Positions 1 through 5,719 of a DNA stretch of 6,073 bases are shown piece by piece (positions within the stretch are counted from its first letter, which is position 1; every line of letters starts with the position of its first letter). This DNA is from UBA4459 sp036351335 (GTDB lineage: Bacteria > Bacteroidota > Bacteroidia > Bacteroidales > F082). The translations under genes were made by a program, and so were the position numbers. The stretch covers positions 1 to 6,073 of the forward strand of contig JAZBOW010000080.1 in assembly GCA_036351335.1 (NCBI GenBank), given 5' to 3'. The notes under the pieces are model-generated. The model made no database searches and was not told the DNA's origin. It was given only the letters and a program-made list of their open reading frames with translations.

Positions 1-33
1 CCTCCGTTTTTAAGCTTAAAATTTAATCAAAGG

Positions 34-1059
34 ATGACAGAAGAAACTTCCATATTGATCATTTATACCGGAGGAACGATTGGTATGATCAGGGATGAGC
101 AAACGAATGCTTTACGGCCGTTTAATTTTGATCAGGTGTATGACCATATTCCGACTTTAAGAAAATTTCGCTACAAATTGGATTTTCATTGTTTTGATCC
201 CTTGTTGGACTCATCCAGTGTGGGGCCTGATGAATGGGTGATGATGGCCGAAATAATAGCACATAATTATGAAGAATATGATGGTTTTGTTATCCTTCAT
301 GGTTCTGATACGATGGCATATACTGCTTCAGCGCTGAGTTTTATGCTAGAAAACCTGAACAAACCCGTGATCCTTACAGGATCTCAGCTTCCGCTGGGTG
401 AATTGAGAACTGATGGGCGCGAAAACTTTATCACCGCCATTGAAATCGCTGCTGCGAAAGAAGATAATACACCACTTGTTCCGGAAGTTTGCGTGTATTT
501 TGAAAACCGGCTGATGAGAGGAAACCGAACCGTAAAATACAATGCTGAAAACTTCAACGCCTTTATTTCGGCAAACTATCCTTTGCTCGCTGAAGTTGGT
601 GTCTACATCAAATACAATTCTTCAAAACTGCTCAGGCCTAATTTTAAAAACCTTAAGGCGCATACCAAACTCAACAGAGATGTGGCCGTATTAAAGTTAT
701 TTCCGGGTTTAACCGAAGCATACGTAAATAGTATATTGCACATACAAGATTTAAAAGCATTGGTATTGGAGTCTTTCGGTACCGGGAATGCACCACTGAG
801 CGATTGGTTTATTAATGCCTTTAAAACTGCAATTGAGAAAGGATTGATAATTATAAATGTGACACAGTGTCTTACTGGTTCAGTAGAGCAAGGAAAATAT
901 GAAACCAGCGCCGCATTAAAAAAAATTGGTGTGATAAGCGGAAAAGACATCACTACAGAGGCCGCCATTACAAAGCTCATGTATATTTTGGGTAAAGAAT
1001 TAAGCCTGAATGAAACGATCCAGCTTATACAAAAACCATTGAGAGGTGAAATGGATTAG
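34..1059 (+). CDS. ansA: Type I (cytoplasmic) L-asparaginase
   Basis: Hydrolyses L-asparagine to aspartate and ammonia in the cytoplasm. The 341-residue length and the end-to-end pattern match E. coli AnsA. The N-terminal motif YTGGTIGM (11-18) holds the nucleophile Thr15. The second active-site block is LHGSDTMAYTASA (88-100), with Ser91-Asp92 where AnsA has Thr-Asp. GNRTVK (163-168) supplies the catalytic Lys168. The block NVTQC (275-279) keeps a cysteine that lies in the allosteric asparagine site of E. coli AnsA. There is no signal peptide, which fits the type I rather than the periplasmic type II enzyme. The frame stays open to the window edge, but ATG 34 gives the usual short N-terminus before YTGGT, so I chose it. 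No promoter is visible in the 33 bases upstream, so it may be co-transcribed with an upstream gene. No clear terminator follows. The family assignment is secure; the allosteric behaviour is inferred. Confidence 0.96.
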   Translation: MTEETSILIIYTGGTIGMIRDEQTNALRPFNFDQVYDHIPTLRKFRYKLDFHCFDPLLDSSSVGPDEWVMMAEIIAHNYEEYDGFVILHGSDTMAYTASALSFMLENLNKPVILTGSQLPLGELRTDGRENFITAIEIAAAKEDNTPLVPEVCVYFENRLMRGNRTVKYNAENFNAFISANYPLLAEVGVYIKYNSSKLLRPNFKNLKAHTKLNRDVAVLKLFPGLTEAYVNSILHIQDLKALVLESFGTGNAPLSDWFINAFKTAIEKGLIIINVTQCLTGSVEQGKYETSAALKKIGVISGKDITTEAAITKLMYILGKELSLNETIQLIQKPLRGEMD

Positions 1060-1145
1060 CAGATTGATGAAATTTTCAGAAAAAAGTTTCGTTATTTAAA
1101 AAAGGTCTAAAATCAATTAAATTTTAAGCATTTAAAGGATTTTTA

Positions 1146-1153
1146 TACTTTTG
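1146..1153 (+). promoter_or_regulatory. Probable -7 element of the tRNA-Ser gene
   Basis: TACTTTTG fits the Bacteroidota -7 consensus TAnnTTTG exactly. It ends 20 bases before the first base of the mature tRNA, which would leave a short 5' leader for RNase P to remove. I see no good TTTG -33 element at the expected distance (about 1121-1128 reads only TTTTAAG-like), so this is a half-supported promoter. Confidence 0.5.
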
Positions 1154-1173
1154 GCCTCTTGTTTTTAAAACAA

Positions 1174-1261
1174 GGAGAGGTGCTCGAGTGGCTGAAGAGG
1201 CACGCCTGGAAAGCGTGTATACCCCAAAAGGGTATCGCGGGTTCGAATCCCGCTCTCTCCG
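1174..1261 (+). tRNA. tRNA-Ser, anticodon GGA
   Basis: This is a class II tRNA of 88 bases. The acceptor arms are 1174-1180 (GGAGAGG) and 1254-1260 (TCTCTCC), with one G-T pair at the inner end. The anticodon stem is CACGC/GCGTG (1201-1205, 1213-1217) around the loop CTGGAAA, giving anticodon GGA at 1208-1210, which reads UCC and UCU. The long variable arm forms a TACCC/GGGTA hairpin, the mark of serine, leucine or tyrosine tRNAs. The T arm is GCGGG-TTCGAAT-CCCGC (1237-1253). The discriminator is G1261, as expected for serine. The 3' CCA is not encoded (the next bases are CATG), so it must be added after transcription. The gene lies alone between ansA and the exbB operon. Confidence 0.96.
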
Positions 1262-1263
1262 CA

Positions 1264-1319
1264 TGACAAAGAATTAAATTTGAATAAACAATAAATCAAA
1301 TTAATTTTTAACTTTGTCA
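1264..1319. repeat. Imperfect inverted repeat between tRNA-Ser and exbB
   Basis: TGACAAAG (1264-1271) is matched exactly by CTTTGTCA (1312-1319). The arms continue inward: AATT (1272-1275) with AATT (1303-1306), and AATTTGA (1277-1283) with TCAAATT (1296-1302), around a 12-base loop (1284-1295). Bases 1276 and 1307-1311 are unpaired. That makes 19 pairs, mostly A-T. As RNA it could form a weak hairpin at the 3' end of the tRNA transcript, although no T-run follows directly. As DNA, its right arm covers the probable -7 element of the exbB operon, so it could also be an operator. The pairing is seen directly; either role is inference. Confidence 0.55.
1309..1316 (+). promoter_or_regulatory. Probable -7 element of the exbB operon
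   Basis: TAACTTTG is an exact match to the Bacteroidota -7 consensus TAnnTTTG and would start a transcript near 1320, giving a leader of about 40 bases before the ATG at 1362. The only upstream TTTG (1279-1282) is 26 bases away, which is longer than the usual spacing, so the -33 element is weak or absent. A TTG at 1314-1316 inside this element can be read as an in-frame start codon for exbB, but it would lie at or before the transcription start. Confidence 0.55.
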
Positions 1320-1361
1320 GTTATTAAATTTACTTTTTATTGGAAATCAATTTTCAAAATC

Positions 1362-2174
1362 ATGAAAAAATTAATTGCGTTTTTTTCAATTATCGCGTTG
1401 ATAACTTTTACGTTATCCGTTAATGTGTATGCACAGGAAGGAAATGAAGTTGAACAAACAGAAGCTGCCGACACAACCGCTGTTGTTGAGGATGTAGCTG
1501 AAGAAGTAGTACAGCTTGTTGCAGATGAGCCAGAGGCTCCGCAAACTTTCCACCAAATTTTAAAGGAAAAGTTTATTGAAGGCGGCCCAGGTTTTATGGG
1601 TATTGTATTGCTAGCGCTGATATTCGGTCTGGCAATCAGTATTGAGCGTATTCTTTATTTGAGTATGGCCTCTGTAAACACAAAAAAATTATTAAAGAAT
1701 GTTGAATCTGCACTTGATTCAGGTGGTGTAAATGATGCCAAAGATGTCGTTCGTAACACGCGTGGTCCTGTTGCAAGTATCTTCAGCGAAGGCTTAAACC
1801 GTTATGATGACGGCATTGCAGAAGTTGAAAAAGCAATTGTTGCTTACGGTAGCGTTGTAACTGGCAGACTTGAAAGCGGCGTAAGCTGGATTTCATTATT
1901 TATCGCCCTGGCACCGATGCTTGGATTTATGGGTACTGTAATTGGTATGATCAAAGCATTTGATGATATTGCTGCAGCTGGTGACATTTCGCCTACTGTT
2001 GTTGCAGACGGTATTAAAGTAGCGCTGTTAACAACTGTATTTGGTTTGATCGTTGCAATTATATTGCAGATATTTTACAACTTCATTATCTCAAAAATTG
2101 AGAGCCTTGTAAATGATATGGAAGATAGTTCAATTGCTTTCATCGACATTTTGGCTAAATATGCAAAAAAATAA
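1362..2174 (+). CDS. exbB: MotA/TolQ/ExbB-family proton channel protein
   Basis: Inner-membrane subunit of a proton-driven motor. In the family, ExbB forms a pentamer around ExbD and uses the proton gradient to energise TonB or Tol partners. The protein has 270 residues. It starts with a signal peptide (MKKLIAFFSI..., probable cleavage VYA|Q at 24/25). A linker of about 35 residues follows (26-60) with 12 Asp/Glu and no Lys/Arg. There are three membrane segments near 77-100, 174-198 and 217-243. The hallmark ExbB/TolQ core lies in the last two: APMLGFMGTVIGMIKAF (184-200) and the Thr-rich ALLTTVFGLIVAI (221-233). ATG 1362 is preferred over the in-frame TTG 1314 because it begins the signal peptide directly and the TTG lies in the probable promoter. 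It is the first gene of a four-gene operon; the next starts 6 bases later. E. coli ExbB lacks the cleavable signal and acidic linker. Confidence 0.93.
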   Translation: MKKLIAFFSIIALITFTLSVNVYAQEGNEVEQTEAADTTAVVEDVAEEVVQLVADEPEAPQTFHQILKEKFIEGGPGFMGIVLLALIFGLAISIERILYLSMASVNTKKLLKNVESALDSGGVNDAKDVVRNTRGPVASIFSEGLNRYDDGIAEVEKAIVAYGSVVTGRLESGVSWISLFIALAPMLGFMGTVIGMIKAFDDIAAAGDISPTVVADGIKVALLTTVFGLIVAIILQIFYNFIISKIESLVNDMEDSSIAFIDILAKYAKK

Positions 2175-2180
2175 GAAATC

Positions 2181-2642
2181 ATGAAAGATAATATTGCCAA
2201 CATAACAAGGTGGGTCTTGTATCTTCTACTGGCACTTTCTGTGATTTCAGGTGTCGTGTTCTACCTGTTTTACGATTCAGGCAGAGCCCTCACAGTGCTC
2301 TTAGACGATTTAAATAATCAATACCTGATCGAATTTCTGTATTGGGGAGGTATCTTGCTGGCATTAACAATTATTGTCACGGTTATTTCTCCGATTTATG
2401 GGTTTATTATCAACCCGAAAAACCTGGGAATGCTGCTTATAAGCCTTGGAGTAGCTGCGGTAATCGTAGTTATTGCTTATTTGTTAGCTGACAATACAGT
2501 AACAGAAGTGCAGTCCGTTAAATATGAATTATCAGAAGGTGGTTCAAAAAGAGTGGGGGTAGGGCTTTATACTACTTACATTGCTTTTGGTTTAGCTGTA
2601 CTTGCTCTTCTTTACTCATCGGTAGTAAGAATATTTAAATAA
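2181..2642 (+). CDS. Unassigned four-helix membrane protein of the exb operon
   Basis: I do not recognise a named family. The 153-residue product is mostly membrane: hydrophobic segments lie near 10-31, 52-78, 82-103 and 127-148. The loop after segment 1 is acidic-to-neutral (YDSGRALTVLLDDLNN), and the loop at 104-126 is polar (TVTEVQSVKYELSEGGSKR). There is no signal peptide distinct from segment 1, no conserved catalytic pattern and no Cys or His cluster. It starts 6 bases after exbB and ends 7 bases before the first exbD, so it is almost certainly co-transcribed with them and made in step with them. A small membrane protein in this slot occurs in other Bacteroidota exb operons. A structural or assembly role in the ExbB-ExbD motor is inference from position only. 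The coding call itself is strong: uninterrupted frame, fitting spacing, and sensible hydrophobic pattern. Confidence 0.85.
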   Translation: MKDNIANITRWVLYLLLALSVISGVVFYLFYDSGRALTVLLDDLNNQYLIEFLYWGGILLALTIIVTVISPIYGFIINPKNLGMLLISLGVAAVIVVIAYLLADNTVTEVQSVKYELSEGGSKRVGVGLYTTYIAFGLAVLALLYSSVVRIFK

Positions 2643-2649
2643 TATAACT

Positions 2650-3231
2650 ATGGCTAGAAGAGCAGCACCAGAAATAAATGCGGGGTCGATGGCAGACATT
2701 GCCTTCCTCCTGCTCATCTTCTTCCTTGTAACAACCACAATGGACGTAGATACAGGTATTACCAGGAAGCTGCCTCCACCGGTTGAAAACCCTGATGAGG
2801 ATGTGGATGTGAAAGAACGAAATGTGCTGAAAATCCTTGTGAACAATCAGGATATGCTCATGGTTGACGGAAAAAGAGGTGATGTAAGACAATTGAAAGA
2901 TAAAGCTAAAGACTTTATGGCCTTGCATCCCGATAATCCTGATTATCCTGAAGTAGCTCCCAAATTTATTGAAGAGCTTGGGAAGGAGGTTCCATCATCA
3001 AAAGGTGTCATTTCATTAAAGAATGACAGGGGTACATCCTACGAGATGTATATCACAGTTCAAAATGAACTTGCCCGTGCATTTAATGAAATGAAAGATG
3101 AAAAATCAGTTGAGCTTTTTGGTGTAAAGTATTCGCAACTGGTTGACGAAACTAAAATTGATATTATTAATGCATTGGTTCCGGTTCGTATTTCAGAAGC
3201 TGAACCTGAAGATATAGGAGGAGGATCATAA
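2650..3231 (+). CDS. exbD: ExbD/TolR-family biopolymer transport protein, first copy
   Basis: Single-span partner of ExbB that carries the proton-accepting aspartate and a periplasmic domain. The 193-residue protein has a short basic-start cytoplasmic tail (MARRAAPEINAGS). A membrane helix follows at about 14-31, MADIAFLLLIFFLVTTTM, whose Asp16 aligns with the essential Asp25 of E. coli ExbD. A proline-rich stretch (LPPP, 41-44) leads to the periplasmic domain. NVLKILVNNQDMLMVDG (58-74) and the strand-helix block from ISLKND (121) to about 151 are the usual ExbD/TolR fold elements. It is longer than E. coli ExbD (141 residues), mainly through an insert around 90-118 and a tail after 152. The tail ends in an acidic and glycine-rich IGGGS, whose codons also form a Shine-Dalgarno-like sequence for the next gene. 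The family call is firm; the symbol is by family, not proven orthology. Confidence 0.92.
   Translation: MARRAAPEINAGSMADIAFLLLIFFLVTTTMDVDTGITRKLPPPVENPDEDVDVKERNVLKILVNNQDMLMVDGKRGDVRQLKDKAKDFMALHPDNPDYPEVAPKFIEELGKEVPSSKGVISLKNDRGTSYEMYITVQNELARAFNEMKDEKSVELFGVKYSQLVDETKIDIINALVPVRISEAEPEDIGGGS
3217..3224 (+). promoter_or_regulatory. Shine-Dalgarno-like site for the second exbD
   Basis: GGAGGAGG lies 8 bases before the ATG at 3233, inside the last codons of the first exbD. It is the only strong purine Shine-Dalgarno sequence before a gene in this window; the other starts have A-rich leaders. It could help re-initiation across the 1-base gap, or may just be the codons for the Gly-Gly-Gly tail. 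Confidence 0.4.
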
Positions 3232-3232
3232 T

Positions 3233-3703
3233 ATGTCAAGGTTTAAAACAAAAAAAGGAAAAGGTGGTGCGGCGATTAATACATCGTCACTACCAGATAT
3301 CATTTTCATGTTGTTATTCTTCTTTATGGTATCTACAACCATGCGTGAGGTAACCGTACGCGTGAAACAACAGATGCCTGAAGCAACAGAAATACAGAAG
3401 CTTGATAAAAAATCGCTGGTGAGTTTTATTTATATTGGTGAACCAAAAAATGCGAAACTTTATGGTACCAATTCCAGAATTCAATTAAATGATGTATTTG
3501 CTGATGTGGATGATATTCCTGAATTTATAGCTAAAGAAAGAGAATCCAGAGACGAAGCTGACCGTAAATTTTTAACCACTTCACTTAAAGTGGACGGAAG
3601 CACGAAAATGGGTATTGTAACTGATGTGAAGCAGGAACTGCGGAAGTCGGGTGCATTTAAAATAAATTACTCAACACGGAAAAAAGTTGAAAGAAATCGA
3701 TAA
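3233..3703 (+). CDS. exbD: ExbD/TolR-family biopolymer transport protein, second copy
   Basis: A second, different ExbD of 156 residues, starting 1 base after the first one stops. The N-terminal tail is strongly basic (MSRFKTKKGKGG). The membrane helix at about 20-38, LPDIIFMLLFFFMVSTTM, carries Asp22 in the proton-acceptor position. The C-terminal block TSLKVDGSTKMGIVTDVKQE (116-135) and the following LRKSGAFKINYSTRK have the usual ExbD/TolR pattern, ending in a basic tail. Outside the helix it is clearly unlike the first copy: it lacks the long insert and has an acidic stretch (DVFADVDDIPEF, 87-98). It is therefore not a recent duplicate. With two ExbD types next to one ExbB, the motor may hold a mixed ExbD pair, since one ExbB pentamer binds two ExbD chains. 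This is inference from the gene set. The gene closes the operon; a terminator follows 19 bases after the stop, and no tonB lies downstream. Confidence 0.92.
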   Translation: MSRFKTKKGKGGAAINTSSLPDIIFMLLFFFMVSTTMREVTVRVKQQMPEATEIQKLDKKSLVSFIYIGEPKNAKLYGTNSRIQLNDVFADVDDIPEFIAKERESRDEADRKFLTTSLKVDGSTKMGIVTDVKQELRKSGAFKINYSTRKKVERNR

Positions 3704-3722
3704 TTTGATTTCAATAAAAAGT

Positions 3723-3755
3723 AAAGGGCTTCTCTAATTAAGGAGCCCTTTTTTT
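3723..3755 (+). terminator. Rho-independent terminator of the exb operon
   Basis: An 11-pair stem, AAAGGGCTTCT (3723-3733) with AGGAGCCCTTT (3741-3751), includes one T-G pair and has a 7-base loop. A run of seven T (3749-3755) follows at once on the + strand. The T-run reaches into the stop codon of the convergent protease gene (3754-3756). Read on the - strand, the same stem is flanked by CCCTTTACTTTTT, so it may also stop the protease transcript, though less well. Confidence 0.88.
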
Positions 3756-4677
3756 ATTGGAATGAAAAGCGTTCCTTTTTGTAAATAATAGACATAAACC
3801 ATAGGGTAATCAATAAACTTCCAATAATGTAAATGGAGTTGTTCGCCGAACCAAAATCATCCATCGAAACCTTGATGAATCCATTATGATGCAGGTTGAA
3901 AACGATTACCGCTGCCGCATTATTTACAAAGTGTACAAAAATCGGCACCAACAAATTTCTTGTAAAAACAAATAAATAGCCCAACACGAGACCTAAAACA
4001 AACCGTGGTAGAAAACCATAAAATTGCATATGAAAAGCACTGAATAAAAGCGCTGAAATTATGACCGCCCAATGCACATTCTTTGTTAAATCGTTCATAA
4101 GCCTCACAAGTATACCCCTGAAAAGTAATTCTTCACCAATAGCAGGAACAAATGCTACGATAAACAGGTTCAAAAGCAAACCTGGAAAAGTGTCCGTTTT
4201 AATAATAATTTCAGTAAGGTAAGCGGCATGTAGCTCCTTATCGCTCATCCATTCTTCGATATTGCTTAAAAATTCAGGCAGAGCTAATCCCTGATTCAAA
4301 TCCTCCAAGTAATTTACAAAAGGCAATATGGCAAAAATAATCAGGAATGAAACCGAAAAAACAATTGTTTTAGGCCTCTCAATAAGTTTTAAATACGACA
4401 TGGGTTGCTGGCTCACAAGAAAACTGAACAATAGCACCGGAAGGATAAATGCACCCAACTGGTTCAGAAACTGGTAAAATTTTGTAAAGGCAATGGCTTC
4501 ATTAGTTTCGGGTTTCGAAATATAGCCGCCAAGTTCAGCGATATCCACGTCTAAATATAAATTTCCGAGCAGTAGACCGCCAAATGCAGTTAATAAGGTG
4601 CAAATCAGGATCAAACCCAGTAGCAGCATAATTTTTCCAGCAATGGAAATATTCCCGAGAAATGCTATTCGCTCCAT
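3754..4677 (-). CDS. CPBP-family (CAAX-like) intramembrane glutamic protease
   Basis: Multi-span membrane protein of the CPBP/Abi family (Rce1 relatives), which cut substrates within the membrane. With the start chosen here it has 307 residues. The family motifs are all present in order: EELLFRG (182-188, with Glu182-Glu183 and Arg187), FSAFH (212-216, His216) and HFVNN (249-253, with His249 and Asn253). About seven or eight hydrophobic segments surround them. A longer frame begins at ATG 4722 and would add 15 residues, but a good - strand promoter (4703-4731) puts the transcript start near 4697. ATG 4677 is therefore the start I prefer. It is divergent from the dihydrouridine synthase gene and convergent with the exb operon, so it forms its own transcript. 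Bacterial members have been linked to bacteriocin self-protection and to protein maturation, but nothing here identifies the substrate. Confidence 0.9.
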   Translation of the reverse strand: MERIAFLGNISIAGKIMLLLGLILICTLLTAFGGLLLGNLYLDVDIAELGGYISKPETNEAIAFTKFYQFLNQLGAFILPVLLFSFLVSQQPMSYLKLIERPKTIVFSVSFLIIFAILPFVNYLEDLNQGLALPEFLSNIEEWMSDKELHAAYLTEIIIKTDTFPGLLLNLFIVAFVPAIGEELLFRGILVRLMNDLTKNVHWAVIISALLFSAFHMQFYGFLPRFVLGLVLGYLFVFTRNLLVPIFVHFVNNAAAVIVFNLHHNGFIKVSMDDFGSANNSIYIIGSLLITLWFMSIIYKKERFSFQ

Positions 4678-4689
4678 CCAGCAGCTTTT

Positions 4690-4719
4690 TTTGAATATAT
4701 TGCAAATGTAGTATTTTTG
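4690..4719 (+). promoter_or_regulatory. Probable promoter of the dihydrouridine synthase gene
   Basis: TTTG (4690-4693), an 18-base spacer, and TATTTTTG (4712-4719) fit the Bacteroidota -33 / -7 pattern TTTG...TAnnTTTG. The -7 element ends 1 base before the annotated ATG (4721), so a transcript starting a few bases further would have no leader, or would begin just inside that ATG. Confidence 0.6.
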
Positions 4720-4731
4720 CATGCTTTCAAA
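4703..4731 (-). promoter_or_regulatory. Probable promoter of the CPBP protease gene
   Basis: Read on the - strand: TTTG (4731-4728), a 17-base spacer, and TACATTTG (4710-4703) fit the Bacteroidota -33 / -7 pattern. The transcript should start near 4697, giving a leader of about 20 bases before ATG 4677. It lies almost wholly on top of the + strand promoter, with the two -7 elements separated by a single base. Confidence 0.6.
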
Positions 4732-5719
4732 AAAAATAGATTTGGTAAAGATTGATCAGATAGAATTGGGCGAATTTCCCATATTGCTGGCACCCATGGA
4801 GGATGTAACAGATCCGCCATTCAGGTATGTATGTAAACTATTTGGTGCCGACATGATGTATACCGAGTTCATTTCATCTGAAGGGCTTATCCGGGACGCT
4901 GACAAAAGCGTTAAAAAACTTGATTTCGAAGAATTTGAACGGCCTATCGGCATCCAGATATTTGGTCATGATATTGATTCGATGGTGAAAGCGGCACAAT
5001 ATGCCGAGCGTGCTAATCCTGATCTGATTGATATAAATTATGGATGCCCTGTAAGAAAAGTAGTTGCAAAAGGCGCCGGCTCAGGTATTTTAAATGACAT
5101 CCCAAAGATGGTAAAAATGACGGAGGCCGTTGTAAACGCTGTGAAATTGCCGGTAACTATAAAAACACGCCTCGGCTATGACGATGAACACCGTGATATT
5201 GTTGAAATTGCGGAACGTATTCAGGATGTTGGTATCAAGGCCATTACAATACACGGTCGGACACGTACGCAACGCCCACGGGTGCCTGCCGATTGGACCT
5301 TGATTGGGGAAGTGAAAAACAACCCGCGTATGCACATTCCGGTATTCGGAAATGGGGACGTGGTTGATCCCGTGTCAGCCAGACACTTTAAAGACACATA
5401 TGGCGTGGACGGACTGATGGTAGCCAGGGCTGTATATGGAAACCCATGGATATTTAAAGAGATAAAACACTACCTCAAAACTGGTGAACTAATACCACCA
5501 CCCCATTTACAGGAGCGTATCAGAATTGCCAGAATACAGCTTCACAAATCGTGCGAATGGAAAGGTGAAAGAAGGGGCGTGATAGAACTAAGAAAACACT
5601 GGGCAGATTATTTTAAGGGCTATCCGCATTTTAAACCATTCAGGCAAAAAATGATGGAACTGGAATCACTGGATGAAGTGAATCTGTTGCTTAACGAAAT
5701 AGAAGAGTTTTACGTTTAG
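4721..5719 (+). CDS. dusB: tRNA-dihydrouridine synthase (DusB-like)
   Basis: Flavin enzyme that reduces specific uridines in tRNA to dihydrouridine using FMN and NADPH. The 332 residues cover the full family length. The order of motifs matches DusB: APMEDVTDPPFR (24-35) at the start of the TIM barrel, DINYGCP (104-110) with catalytic Cys109, TIKTR (146-150) with the FMN-contacting Lys148, TIHGRTRTQ (176-184), GNGDV (210-214) and the phosphate-binding VARAVYGNPW (234-243). The C-terminal helical RNA-binding domain follows from about 250. Dus subfamilies are hard to separate by eye, so the symbol is tentative although the family is certain. ATG 4721 is the only ATG before the APMED motif, but it almost touches the probable -7 element. 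Either the mRNA is leaderless, or translation starts at a nearby non-ATG codon such as TTG 4742. The stop overlaps the convergent HAD gene by 4 bases. Confidence 0.94.
   Translation: MLSKKIDLVKIDQIELGEFPILLAPMEDVTDPPFRYVCKLFGADMMYTEFISSEGLIRDADKSVKKLDFEEFERPIGIQIFGHDIDSMVKAAQYAERANPDLIDINYGCPVRKVVAKGAGSGILNDIPKMVKMTEAVVNAVKLPVTIKTRLGYDDEHRDIVEIAERIQDVGIKAITIHGRTRTQRPRVPADWTLIGEVKNNPRMHIPVFGNGDVVDPVSARHFKDTYGVDGLMVARAVYGNPWIFKEIKHYLKTGELIPPPHLQERIRIARIQLHKSCEWKGERRGVIELRKHWADYFKGYPHFKPFRQKMMELESLDEVNLLLNEIEEFYV

Noticed and set aside
1..26. Tail of an upstream + strand gene ending at TAA 24-26 (reading SVFKLKI) or at TAA 11-13
   Set aside because: A gene ending just before ansA is plausible, but seven codons are too few to support any call.
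603..980. A - strand open frame of 125 codons inside ansA
   Set aside because: Antisense to a clear asparaginase gene, with no recognisable domain and no promoter evidence.
1159..1173. Palindrome TTGTTTT-T-AAAACAA just before the tRNA
   Set aside because: It is short and entirely A/T except for one pair; it lies in the tRNA leader and could well be chance.
1340..1357. Seven-pair hairpin TTGGAAA/TTTTCAA shortly before the exbB ATG
   Set aside because: It includes a G-T pair and is A/T-rich with a 4-base loop; too weak to claim as a translational control.
1314..1361. N-terminal extension of exbB from a TTG start, adding 16 residues
   Set aside because: The TTG is part of the probable -7 element, and the extension would bury the signal peptide that starts cleanly at ATG 1362.
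2616..2928. Two overlapping - strand open frames opposite the first exbD
   Set aside because: They lie antisense to a well-supported conserved gene and their products resemble no protein; they are frame shadows.
4678..4722. N-terminal extension of the CPBP protease from ATG 4722
   Set aside because: It lies upstream of the predicted transcript start of this gene and inside the dusB start codon region; the added 15 residues (with two Cys) do not look like part of the fold.
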